DNA of 64,000 nucleotides. Origin: Stratiformator vulcanicus (GTDB lineage: Bacteria; Planctomycetota; Planctomycetia; Planctomycetales; Planctomycetaceae). The first letter of the stretch is position 1. Every line of letters begins with the position of its first letter. Position numbers and translations under genes: made by a program. Below are positions 45,159-53,999 of this stretch, piece after piece. The notes below the pieces were generated by a model that ran no database searches, had not been told where the DNA came from, and saw only the letters and a program-made list of their open reading frames with translations. The stretch covers positions 2,023,712 to 2,087,711 of the forward strand of contig NZ_CP036268.1 in NCBI RefSeq assembly GCF_007744515.1. Direction: 5' to 3'.

Positions 45159-45396
45159 AGGTACCCCGAGGTGAAAATATCGAGTCGCTTCTTCGGGTCG
45201 TGAGGGTCAGAATCCTCTGATCGTTAGGAAGCGACCTTTGATAACGTATCGGCCCGAGCCGTTCGGGGTCAACGATTGCTCGCTTAATGTCGTCGGCGAG
45301 CAACAAGTTCTGCCGTTACATACGGTAAGACCGGAGTGATCGATGGGCGAAAGCATCGGGCGTTCGCCGTGTAAGGCGATTCGAACCGCCGGCCGA

Positions 45397-46920
45397 TCAA
45401 TAAATGTCGTCGCCGGTCAGCACCTTCTCGACGGCGTCGGCCCGCTGGGCGACTTCCATCGCACTTCGCCGCAATTCTTCGGCATCGATCGTGGCACGCG
45501 GGTAATTGTCGATCATGCAGAACATTTCTCGGCCCTCGATCGTCCGAATGGCCAGTGCCCCGTGGGGTATTTCCGAATTGAGTTTGAGCGCCTCGTGAAA
45601 ATACTGCGGTTCCGCATCGCAGCAGGGGCTGAAGATTGTCAGTAGGCGTTCGCCTGCCTCTGCCGGACTCGGTTCGAGATAAACCGACTGTCCGCGGCCG
45701 TTCGGCAGTCGCACGTCGATGCGATACTCGAGATCGACGCGACTCCATTTGACGCTGAAAGAATTTTCGAATGCTTCCCGGAGCAGGCTGTCGAGATCGC
45801 GGGATTGTCCGGCCGATGCCGAGATGAGATGAAACGCGTCAAGACCCGTCTGCGGTCGATTATCAGCGGCCCGGTCCATCAATCGATAAACGCATTCGGC
45901 GATCTCGAGCGGCACATCGGGAGCGAGTTCGCGAATGTTCGGAACGGGTCCGGAGACGACCCGCGAACGTAACTCCCCCAGCGTTTTGCCGGTGAACGGC
46001 GGTCGCCCGGTGAGCAAGACAAAATAGCTGACACCCAGAGCGTAGACATCGGTCGCGGGTGAATTCGGGGCACCACTGAAAAGTTCCGGGGCCATAAATG
46101 CCGGCGTGCCGACAAGAAACGGGTCTTGCCGCTGCCGCTCATCACGAACCCGTTTGGCGAGGCCGAAGTCGGTCAGCTTGGGCACACCGGTGAACGTAAT
46201 CAGAATATTGTCCGGCTTGACGTCGCGGTGCAATATGCGATTGCGGTGGGCATGACCGAGGGCGTGCGCAATGCGAGCGGCGATCGTGGTCGCCCTCTGC
46301 GGGGTCAGTCGCCCTTCCTCGTTGAGCAGGTGCTTGAGAGAACCGCCGCCGACGTATTCCATTTCAAGAAAATGGTAGCCGCGTTCTTCACCGATCGCGT
46401 GGGTGGTCACGATGTTCGGGTGCAGTAGTTCGGCCGAAGTCCGGCCCTCGTCTAGAAAGCGGGCGACGTAGTCGACCTCTTCCATGACACGCGATGGCGA
46501 AAGGACCTTAACCGCACACCGGCGATGCAGGTGCGAATGCCGCGCGAGGTAGACCCGGCCCATGCCTCCTTTGCCGAGCAGCGACTGAAATTCATAGATG
46601 TGAAGCGATCGCCCCAGTTGCTTCTCGAAATCGCCCTCGGACGACGAACTCGACAGTTGTTTTGCCAGCAGGTTCGGGTGGCGACTCTCGATCGTGCGGT
46701 CAGCGTCGGGCGGCACTTCGTCGACGTCTTTGAGTGCTTCGGCGTCAGAGGCAGAAACGATGATCTCGATGACCTGATGACAATGCGGGCAATTGCCCAT
46801 GTCGGAATTCGGGACGACGATATTATTGCAATTCAGGCAGAACACGCCGGTCACGGTCGACAACTGAGTCACATCGTCCGAGTAGTCTTCCTCGAAGCCG
46901 AATCCGTCGTCAGCGGTCAC
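45397..46920 (-). CDS. Soluble Ser/Thr protein kinase with N-terminal zinc ribbon
   Basis: A 507-residue Hanks-type kinase. Residues about 27-55 hold a zinc ribbon (CLNCNN and CPHCHQ). The kinase domain is at about 110-370: Gly loop GKGGMGRVYLARH, Lys in CAVKVL, LHRDVKPDN catalytic loop, DFG in LTDFGLAKR and APE in FMAPELFS. All catalytic residues are present. No transmembrane helix follows, so it is cytosolic; a C-terminal alpha/beta domain (about 390-507) is not recognised. GTG 46920 is chosen as start; the frame is open to 47001, but those 27 codons are charged and unlike the rest. Confidence 0.9.
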   Translation of the reverse strand: MTADDGFGFEEDYSDDVTQLSTVTGVFCLNCNNIVVPNSDMGNCPHCHQVIEIIVSASDAEALKDVDEVPPDADRTIESRHPNLLAKQLSSSSSEGDFEKQLGRSLHIYEFQSLLGKGGMGRVYLARHSHLHRRCAVKVLSPSRVMEEVDYVARFLDEGRTSAELLHPNIVTTHAIGEERGYHFLEMEYVGGGSLKHLLNEEGRLTPQRATTIAARIAHALGHAHRNRILHRDVKPDNILITFTGVPKLTDFGLAKRVRDERQRQDPFLVGTPAFMAPELFSGAPNSPATDVYALGVSYFVLLTGRPPFTGKTLGELRSRVVSGPVPNIRELAPDVPLEIAECVYRLMDRAADNRPQTGLDAFHLISASAGQSRDLDSLLREAFENSFSVKWSRVDLEYRIDVRLPNGRGQSVYLEPSPAEAGERLLTIFSPCCDAEPQYFHEALKLNSEIPHGALAIRTIEGREMFCMIDNYPRATIDAEELRRSAMEVAQRADAVEKVLTGDDIY

Positions 46921-47096
46921 GCTTGGGCCCCTGTCGTTTCGGTGGAGGAAAACGTATGATCTGTCGGCATCGGTCTCTCGGCGATGAGCGTCTCGCCCCA
47001 AGTTCGAAGGGGTGGGAGATTCCTTAGATCGGATTCTGAAATTCTGACCGATTAGCGGTCAAATGTCGAGATGCGAACGTTTTCGGAGGCTGGCGA

Positions 47097-47339
47097 ATGT
47101 CTTACGAAGAATTTTTTGAATACGTCGATGCGGAGCCATTCCATCCATTTCGCATCAGGATGGTCAGTGGCCGCACATTCGAAGTGAGGCATCCGGAAAA
47201 TGTCCGGGTTAGCGAACGATCGATCTACGTGTTCCTCCACTCCGAGCAGGACGAGCGTCTCGTCGAAAAAATGGTCATGCTTGGAACGTCGCTAATCGAG
47301 TCAATTGAGCATATCGACAGCCCGGTGTCGCAGGAATAA
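47097..47339 (+). CDS. Small conserved protein upstream of rimO
   Basis: An 80-residue protein with a beta-rich middle (FRIRMVSGRTFEVRHPENVRV) and acidic ends. No family name is known to me; the MVSGRTFEVRHPE type of motif recurs, from memory, in small planctomycete proteins. A strong ribosome-binding site GGAGG lies 7 nt upstream of ATG 47097. It ends 8 nt before rimO, so the two should share a transcript. Confidence 0.75.
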   Translation: MSYEEFFEYVDAEPFHPFRIRMVSGRTFEVRHPENVRVSERSIYVFLHSEQDERLVEKMVMLGTSLIESIEHIDSPVSQE

Positions 47340-47347
47340 ATTGAAAA

Positions 47348-48760
47348 ATGTTGGAACTGCCCGTAATCGATCGACCTCGTGAGGAAGCCTCAGCCGATGA
47401 GGCGGGTTCAAAGGATTCCCGAGGCAATTACGCCTTCATCAGCCTCGGCTGTCCCAAGAATTTGGTCGACAGTGAGAAGATGCTGGGGCATTTGGCGCTC
47501 GACGGTTACACCCTCGTCTCGGAGCCGCAAGGCTCAGATTTTGTGATCGTCAATACCTGCGGGTTCATCGACAGCAGCCGGGCGGAATCGAAGGCGGTCA
47601 TTCAGGAGATGATCGACCTCAAGCAGGCCGGGCGAACGAAAGGCGTCATCGTCGCCGGATGCCTGCCCGAACGGTTGGGCGGGGCGAACCTGCGGGCAGA
47701 GATGCCCGAGATCGATCACATCGTCGGTGTCTTCGCGCGGGACGAGATCGCCAAGGTCGCCGATCGGCTGGTTGGCAACGTCAATGAGCAGCGCGAAGTT
47801 TTTCGCCCCGCACCGATTCGTGCGCTCGACGATCGAGCTCGGCTGCGAATCACCCCGAGTCACTATGCCTATCTGAAGATCTCCGAAGGCTGCAATCGCA
47901 CCTGCACGTTCTGCTCGATCCCGATGATGCGGGGCAAGCACGCGACCAAGCCGATCGAAGAGGTCGTCGCCGAGGCCCGTGAACTGGCCGCCGACGGAGT
48001 CAAGGAGTTGATGCTCGTCGCGCAGGACACGACGTACTACGGCATCGACCTGTACGGCGAGATGAAGCTCGTCGAACTGATTGAAGAACTGGAGCAGGTC
48101 GACGGCATCGAATGGATTCGGCTGATGTACCTCTACCCGGTCAATTTCACCGATCGGCTCATCGAGAAGATCGCCACTTCGCCGAAGGTCATCCCGTATC
48201 TCGACATGCCGCTGCAGCACGTAAATTCGAAAGTGCTCCGCCGGATGTCACGCCGCGTCAATCGCGAGCGGACCGAGGCGCTGGTGCGGAAGCTCCGCGA
48301 GTCGATCGACAACCTTGTGCTGCGGACGACCTTCATCGCCGGATTCCCCGGCGAGACCGAAGCGCAGTTCGAGGAACTGGTCGACTTCGTGCAAGACATG
48401 CGATTCGAACGGATGGGCGTGTTTCCCTATTCGATCGAACCGGGCACTCCGGCGGTGAAGCTCGACGGCCATCTTCCGGAGGACGTGAAGGCGGCCCGCG
48501 TCGATCGCCTGATGCAGGTCCAACAGCAGATCGCGTTCGAGTTCGCCGAATCGCTCGTCGGCTATGAGCTCGACGTGCTGATCGATGGAAATAACGGCGA
48601 CGGTTTCTCGATCGGCCGGACGTTTGCCGATGCACCGGAGATCGACGCGAACGTCTACGTCCGCGGAGCCGAGGGGCGCGAAGGCGAGTTCGTCTCGGTC
48701 GAGATCACCGGCCGCGATGATTACGACTGGGTCGGCGAAGTCGTCGCGAACGATGCGTGA
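47348..48760 (+). CDS. rimO: Ribosomal protein uS12 methylthiotransferase RimO
   Basis: A 470-residue radical-SAM methylthiotransferase that modifies an aspartate of ribosomal protein S12. N-terminal cluster cysteines lie in LGCPKNLVDSEK, NTCGFI and VAGCLPER. The radical-SAM motif is CNRTCTFC within EGCNRTCTFCSIPMMRG. The C-terminal TRAM domain has ELDVLIDG and YDWVGEV. CPKNLVDSE and the S12-type TRAM separate it from MiaB, also in this window. A polar N-terminal extension of about 25 residues is present. It is followed by pgsA, a common bacterial gene pair. Confidence 0.95.
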   Translation: MLELPVIDRPREEASADEAGSKDSRGNYAFISLGCPKNLVDSEKMLGHLALDGYTLVSEPQGSDFVIVNTCGFIDSSRAESKAVIQEMIDLKQAGRTKGVIVAGCLPERLGGANLRAEMPEIDHIVGVFARDEIAKVADRLVGNVNEQREVFRPAPIRALDDRARLRITPSHYAYLKISEGCNRTCTFCSIPMMRGKHATKPIEEVVAEARELAADGVKELMLVAQDTTYYGIDLYGEMKLVELIEELEQVDGIEWIRLMYLYPVNFTDRLIEKIATSPKVIPYLDMPLQHVNSKVLRRMSRRVNRERTEALVRKLRESIDNLVLRTTFIAGFPGETEAQFEELVDFVQDMRFERMGVFPYSIEPGTPAVKLDGHLPEDVKAARVDRLMQVQQQIAFEFAESLVGYELDVLIDGNNGDGFSIGRTFADAPEIDANVYVRGAEGREGEFVSVEITGRDDYDWVGEVVANDA

Positions 48761-48832
48761 TTCGCCACAAGACGTTTAGCCGCGACCGCCAGGAAGCGCG
48801 GCGGAAATCGGTATGACCCCCTTCGACGACAG

Positions 48833-49492
48833 ATGCGATCAATTATGGTCGAACCCGTGACCGAACCCCCTGAGCGAGAGCAAGCCGATGACGCGGCGCG
48901 CTCCCTTTCGGTCGCGGCTAAACGCGAATGGAACATTCCCAACGCGATCACCGTGTCGCGATTGTTCGCGGCGTTTGTGCTGTTCGGGATGATTTCGCTG
49001 ACCGATGCGTGGATCACCTCTGCGGTGCTCTTTGTGGTCGCGGTGGCGACCGACGCCATTGATGGGTATCTCGCCCGGAGATGGAACCAGATCACCGTCA
49101 CGGGACGGATTCTCGATCCGTTTGTCGACAAGATCATTGTGGGCGGCGCGTTCATCTTTCTGATCGAACGCAACGTCGGCGACGGTCCGACCTCCGGCGT
49201 CAACGCATTGATGACGGTGATCGTGATCGGTCGCGAAATGTTCGTTACTGGGCTGCGAAGTTTCGTCGAGCGGCAGGGGCTCGATTTCTCTGCCGACAAC
49301 CTCGGTAAGGCGAAAATGGTGCTGCAGTGTGTGGCAGTGACGGTCGTGTTGCTGTCGATGTCGCCGACTTTCAGGCAATGGCCGCAATTCGTCTTGATGC
49401 GTGACGTACTCCTTTGGGCGACCGTCGCCGTGACGGCGTATAGCGGGGTCGCGTATACGGTGAGGGCGGTGCGCGTGATGCGGGCGGGCTAA
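48833..49492 (+). CDS. pgsA: CDP-diacylglycerol-glycerol-3-phosphate 3-phosphatidyltransferase
   Basis: A 219-residue inner-membrane enzyme making phosphatidylglycerophosphate. The CDP-alcohol phosphotransferase motif is complete: DAIDGYLARR, then TGRILDPFVDK (D-x2-DG-x2-AR...G-x3-D-x3-D). About five hydrophobic helices follow a 35-residue polar N-terminus. ATG 48833 and ATG 48845 are both possible starts. It lies 72 bp downstream of rimO in the same orientation. Confidence 0.93.
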   Translation: MRSIMVEPVTEPPEREQADDAARSLSVAAKREWNIPNAITVSRLFAAFVLFGMISLTDAWITSAVLFVVAVATDAIDGYLARRWNQITVTGRILDPFVDKIIVGGAFIFLIERNVGDGPTSGVNALMTVIVIGREMFVTGLRSFVERQGLDFSADNLGKAKMVLQCVAVTVVLLSMSPTFRQWPQFVLMRDVLLWATVAVTAYSGVAYTVRAVRVMRAG

Positions 49493-49610
49493 TTCTGGAC
49501 TCACGGGGTGTGACCGGTGGGCTTTGGATCGCGGTGCGGTTTGGGGTATCGTTCGCGGCACGACTCGTGAACATCACGTACTAATCACTGCACCGGGGAG
49601 CGACTGCAAC

Positions 49611-50579
49611 GTGGGGGAATTCGAAGCAGGCACGGCCGCCGAGGTCCATCCGGGCGTCAAAAAGCTCGCCGATCTCCGCGAGGGCCTTGCGCGGGTCATC
49701 CGCGGTAAAGCCGAGGTCATCGATCTGCTCTGCGTCGGCCTGTTGGCGAACGGTTCTGTGTTGATGGAAGACGTGCCCGGTGTCGGGAAAACGACGCTGG
49801 CCAAGGCCCTCGCACTTTCCGTCGATTTAACGTTTCGCCGCGTGCAGTTCACTCCAGACTTGATGCCGACCGATATTCTCGGCTCGTCGATCTACAATCC
49901 CAAGGACGGCTCCTTCGAGTTTCGCCCGGGGCCGATCTTCTGCAACGTCCTGCTCGCCGATGAGATCAATCGGGCTTCACCGCGAACGCAGTCGGCATTG
50001 CTGGAGGCGATGAGCGAGGCTCAGGCAACGATCGAGGGGCAAAGCCGATCGCTGCCGCGTCCGTTCTTCGTGCTCGCCACGCAGAATCCGGTCGATTTTC
50101 ACGGAACCTATCCGTTGCCCGAAGCGCAACTCGACCGATTTCTCATCTATCTGCAGTTGGGATATCCCGACAAAGATACCGAGGTCTCAATTCTGTTCGA
50201 TCAATCGGAGCGGCATCCGATCGACGACATCCGACCGGTCCTTTCGACTGACGAGCTCCTCGACATGCAGTCGAAGGTGAAAGAGGTTGGCGTGGAAGAG
50301 TCGGTTGCCCACTACATCGTCGAAATCGTGCAGGCAACGCGGTCCGATTCGCGGCTGCAACTCGGCGTAAGTCCGCGTGGCTCGCTGATGCTGTTTCGCG
50401 CCGTGCAGGCGGCGGCATTTCTCGACGGTCGTGATTTCGTCACGCCTTCGGATGTGCAGTCGGTTGCCGCCGCGGTGCTCGCCCATCGCGTCATTTTGAC
50501 TTCGAAAGCCCGTTACAGCCACGTGACGAAATCGGACGTCGTCGACGAGATCGTCAGCGGTATCTCTGTCCCGGCCTGA
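49611..50579 (+). CDS. MoxR-family AAA+ ATPase
   Basis: A 322-residue MoxR ATPase. Walker A is DVPGVGKTTLAKAL, Walker B is LLADEINRA, and the family's SALLEAMSE and ATQNPVDFHGTYPLPEAQLDRF segments are present. MoxR proteins work as chaperone-like partners of VWA and DUF58 proteins. GTG 49611 is chosen because GGGGAG lies 10 nt upstream; the 29 extra codons of the longer frame are not family-like. It forms an operon with the next two genes. Confidence 0.94.
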   Translation: MGEFEAGTAAEVHPGVKKLADLREGLARVIRGKAEVIDLLCVGLLANGSVLMEDVPGVGKTTLAKALALSVDLTFRRVQFTPDLMPTDILGSSIYNPKDGSFEFRPGPIFCNVLLADEINRASPRTQSALLEAMSEAQATIEGQSRSLPRPFFVLATQNPVDFHGTYPLPEAQLDRFLIYLQLGYPDKDTEVSILFDQSERHPIDDIRPVLSTDELLDMQSKVKEVGVEESVAHYIVEIVQATRSDSRLQLGVSPRGSLMLFRAVQAAAFLDGRDFVTPSDVQSVAAAVLAHRVILTSKARYSHVTKSDVVDEIVSGISVPA

Positions 50580-50587
50580 GATTCACC

Positions 50588-51883
50588 GTGCAATATCTTC
50601 TTCAACTCATCTCCGGGCGTCGCCGCGACGGCACTTTGAAGAGTAAACGGAGAAGCCTCGTCGGATGGATGTTCAACTCGCTGTGGAAGCAGTGGCGAGA
50701 TGATCTGACGCCGGCGGGAAAGATTCTCGTGTGGTGCGTTGTCCTGACCGGCCTCGGTGCCGTGACAGTGCAGATGCCGATCTACCAGATGTTCTGTGCT
50801 TTGATCGTACTCCTTTCGGGAGCCGCGACGGTCGCCGTAATGTTTCGGCCGAAGGTCGAGATCGAAGGAAGTCTGCCGGCGCGCACCACGGTCGGCATCG
50901 AAACAACTGCCGTCCTCACGGTCACGAACCGGGGGATGTTTCCCGCCTTCGATCTGTCGGTCGCGGCATTTGATGTGCCTGCAGGTCTTGAATGCGAGAT
51001 CGATCAGCACATCGTCGGCCGGCTCGATCCGGGGCGATCGGTGCGATTGCCGCTGCGGATTAAACCGAAGTCGCGGGGGACGTATCAGTTGGCAGACGTG
51101 CGGGCCTACAGTCTGTTTCCCTTCGGGATCGGTCGTGCAGGCAAGAAGGGCGTCAAGCTCGATCCGCTTCTGGTGGTGCCCTCTTTTGAGCCGATGGAAA
51201 GGTTTCGCCTCTCCGCCGCGGATCGCTATCAGCCGGGGGGCATCGCGCTGAGTTCTCGGATCGGGGAGTCGCCGGAGTACATCGGCAACCGTGAGTACGT
51301 GCCGGGGGAACCGATCGGCAAGCTCGATTTCCGGGCATGGGCGCGGACCGGAGAACCGGTCGTCCGAGAGTTTCAAGAAGAGTACTTTGTTCGCGTGGCG
51401 CTGATCCTCGACACGCACATCTCCCGATTCCTCAAGGTCGGAACGACGGGCCCTCGCGATTTCGAAGCTGCCGTCAGCCTGACCGCCGCCGTCGCCGATG
51501 CACTTTCGAGCGAAGAGTACGTGATCGATCTGTTCGCCGCGGGTCCGGAGCTGTATCGGTTTCGCTACGGTCGTAGCACCGGTAACTTCGAGCACGTGCT
51601 CGAGATATTGGCGTCGGTCGAGTCGACTTCGAAAGAGACGCTCGACGTGCTGGCGAATACGATATTAAATGAGCTGAATCAGATATCGGCGGTCGTCTTT
51701 ATCCTCACGGGATGGTCGCCGTCGCGACGAGCGCTTTTAGAGTCGGTTCGCGAAGCCGGTTGCGAAGTGCGCGCGTTTCTCGTTTCGGGTGATGTGAAGC
51801 TACCTCCTCCAACCGAAATTGACGCCGGCGTCGTGCGGCTGACGCCCGCGGCGATCGAAACCGGTTTCTCCGAGGGACTATGA
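50588..51883 (+). CDS. DUF58 domain-containing membrane protein
   Basis: A 431-residue protein with two hydrophobic helices at about residues 45-90, then a soluble region. The DUF58 core REYVPGEPIGKLDFRAWART (about 237-256) is followed by a VWA-like fold with VALILDTHIS. It partners with MoxR ATPases; the biochemical role is unknown. GTG 50588 starts 8 nt after the MoxR stop and the gene overlaps the next by 4 bp (ATGA at 51880), so all three genes are coupled. Confidence 0.9.
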   Translation: MQYLLQLISGRRRDGTLKSKRRSLVGWMFNSLWKQWRDDLTPAGKILVWCVVLTGLGAVTVQMPIYQMFCALIVLLSGAATVAVMFRPKVEIEGSLPARTTVGIETTAVLTVTNRGMFPAFDLSVAAFDVPAGLECEIDQHIVGRLDPGRSVRLPLRIKPKSRGTYQLADVRAYSLFPFGIGRAGKKGVKLDPLLVVPSFEPMERFRLSAADRYQPGGIALSSRIGESPEYIGNREYVPGEPIGKLDFRAWARTGEPVVREFQEEYFVRVALILDTHISRFLKVGTTGPRDFEAAVSLTAAVADALSSEEYVIDLFAAGPELYRFRYGRSTGNFEHVLEILASVESTSKETLDVLANTILNELNQISAVVFILTGWSPSRRALLESVREAGCEVRAFLVSGDVKLPPPTEIDAGVVRLTPAAIETGFSEGL

Positions 51884-53979
51884 GCGGTCAGCGCGGTTAC
51901 GCCTTGCTATTGATTCTGATCGAGGCGGTCACGTTCGGCACGCTCTCACGGACGGTGATCTTCCCGACATTGGCGGCTTTGGTTGCGATCGCATTCGCTG
52001 CCGGCCCGTGGCGTTTCGAAGTCTCTCCCTATCGGCGGACCGTGCTGATTTTGTTCGGTGCGCTGCTGTTCGTGGTCAACTGGCGAGTTTCGACCCATAC
52101 GCAACAGAACGACATCTTGGACTTCCTCTCGCCGTTTTTGCATGTGATTGGTCAGTTCTTGCTCGTGGTGCAAATCGCTTTCCTATTGATGAAATTCGGA
52201 GGCGATCGGATTCCGCCGCGATTCATCTGGCTCGGCGTCCTGGTCATGATTTCGGCGGGGGACATCCGGGCCTCGCGATTCGAAGCGGGCATCTTTCAAT
52301 GTGCGACGATCGCCTTCGTGATCGCCTCAGCATTGTTCCTCGGATACGACCGCGCGACCGGCCGAAGCCATCGCAGGCGGGGCGCTATGCACGTCGCCGT
52401 GACTGCCGTGACGTTGGCGATCATTGCCTCCGGTGCTGTCGCGGGCGCTTTCGCATTGCAACGCTATGAGCGGACGCTTGATCGCTGGGTGGCCGATCTC
52501 TGGATGTCGACCGATGTCGGCGGTTCGGTTGGGTTTTCCGGGGAAGTAAATCTCGGCGACGTCGCGGCTCAGAAGACGCAACGATCAAATGACGTTGCAC
52601 TACGTGTTGACGGCGGTGCGAGTCCCGGCTACCTCCGCGGTCGTATTTTCGATCGGATCGAGCGGTCCGCCCCGACACTTGGTTTTGGCCGATGGCAGTT
52701 GTCATGGAGGCCGGCTGAGCGTTCGGGAGATGAGGCGAAGCCGATCAAGCCGGTTCCGCTCGGCGATGATGAAGCGGTTCCGTTCGAGCCTGTCGATACG
52801 CTGCAATCTTACTCCGTCCCGAAAAGCAGCGAATCTCAAGTCCGCACCTTCGTCATTCGGATTATCGATAGCGGATTGCTCGGGCATTATTTCCTGCCGA
52901 AACACTCACTCAGCGTGGTGACGGACGACACCGAACTCGAATTCGCACCGGACCAGGTCGTTAGCAATACGGCGCTGCCGAGTGCGAGCTATTCAGCCGC
53001 CGTTGGATTTTCACCAGGTCTGCTCGAGAAGCCTCCATCGCCCGCGGATGCGACCGAAGGGAGTTTTCTGACGCTGCCCGATGCGTATTCGGAGGACCCC
53101 CGTATCCAAGCCCTAGCTGATCAGATTTTTTCGGATGCGGTCACGGTCGAAGATCACGTTCAGGCGGTCACGGCTTACTTTCAGGCGAACTATGTCTATC
53201 GCGTCGGCATCTCGATTCCTGCCAGCGAAGACCCGCTGTTGCATTTTCTAACGCGAAAGCCCGACGCGCACTGCGAGTACTTCGCCGCCGGTGCGACCGC
53301 CCTGTTACGAATGCGAGGGATACCGACCCGCTACGTGACCGGGTTTGTCGTCGCCAGCCGCAACGAACTGGGCGACTACTGGACGGCGAGCAATTCCGAT
53401 GCACACGCTTGGGCCGAAGCGTATGACCCGGAGCGGGGCTGGCTGCTCGTCGAGGCAACGCCGTCGGGAGGCGTGCCGCAGGCGGTCGAGCGACCATGGC
53501 ATCGCCAACTGTGGGACTATGTGAGCGTTGCGATCGGCAATTTTCGGTATGAGTTCACGCGAGGCGGCTGGCTGTGGCTGGGGCGATCGCTGTTGAGATC
53601 GCTGATGTCACTGCAGGGGTTCGCGATATTGCTGGGTTTGATCGCCTACGTCATCTGGCGTCAGCGTTCGCATATTTATTTCAGTCGGAAGACGGGCACC
53701 GACCCGTACTTGGCCCGATTGGCCGACGTGCGATCAAAGGTCGATGCCGCCGTACTCACGCTGGGCCTCAATCGCACGCCGGAAGAACCGATAAGTCTGT
53801 TCGCCGCCCGTATCGAATCGGAACTGGCGCGTCCGGATATTGCGTCGTGGTATCGCGATTACGTCGCCGTACGCTATCGCCCACGCCGCGATACGAACTT
53901 CGTTTCGGACCTCGCCCGTCGCGCAACACGACTCGAACGGCCGAAGGAAGATCGCGTGGGCGAAAGCCGATCGGCCTGA
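51880..53979 (+). CDS. TgpA-like transglutaminase-domain membrane protein
   Basis: A 699-residue protein. Residues 1-200 contain six or so transmembrane helices, then a large extracytoplasmic region with a papain-like transglutaminase domain (about 405-530), one more helix near 570-590 and a cytosolic tail. Catalytic Cys465 (AHCEYFAAG) and His509 (DAHAWAEAY) are present. Where the triad Asp usually lies (V-D-P-T), this protein has Glu525 (LVEATP). TgpA-type proteins often follow MoxR and DUF58, as here. It may cross-link or cleave envelope proteins. Confidence 0.88.
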   Translation: MSGQRGYALLLILIEAVTFGTLSRTVIFPTLAALVAIAFAAGPWRFEVSPYRRTVLILFGALLFVVNWRVSTHTQQNDILDFLSPFLHVIGQFLLVVQIAFLLMKFGGDRIPPRFIWLGVLVMISAGDIRASRFEAGIFQCATIAFVIASALFLGYDRATGRSHRRRGAMHVAVTAVTLAIIASGAVAGAFALQRYERTLDRWVADLWMSTDVGGSVGFSGEVNLGDVAAQKTQRSNDVALRVDGGASPGYLRGRIFDRIERSAPTLGFGRWQLSWRPAERSGDEAKPIKPVPLGDDEAVPFEPVDTLQSYSVPKSSESQVRTFVIRIIDSGLLGHYFLPKHSLSVVTDDTELEFAPDQVVSNTALPSASYSAAVGFSPGLLEKPPSPADATEGSFLTLPDAYSEDPRIQALADQIFSDAVTVEDHVQAVTAYFQANYVYRVGISIPASEDPLLHFLTRKPDAHCEYFAAGATALLRMRGIPTRYVTGFVVASRNELGDYWTASNSDAHAWAEAYDPERGWLLVEATPSGGVPQAVERPWHRQLWDYVSVAIGNFRYEFTRGGWLWLGRSLLRSLMSLQGFAILLGLIAYVIWRQRSHIYFSRKTGTDPYLARLADVRSKVDAAVLTLGLNRTPEEPISLFAARIESELARPDIASWYRDYVAVRYRPRRDTNFVSDLARRATRLERPKEDRVGESRSA

Positions 53980-53999
53980 TCGACTGAAGACTCAAACCG

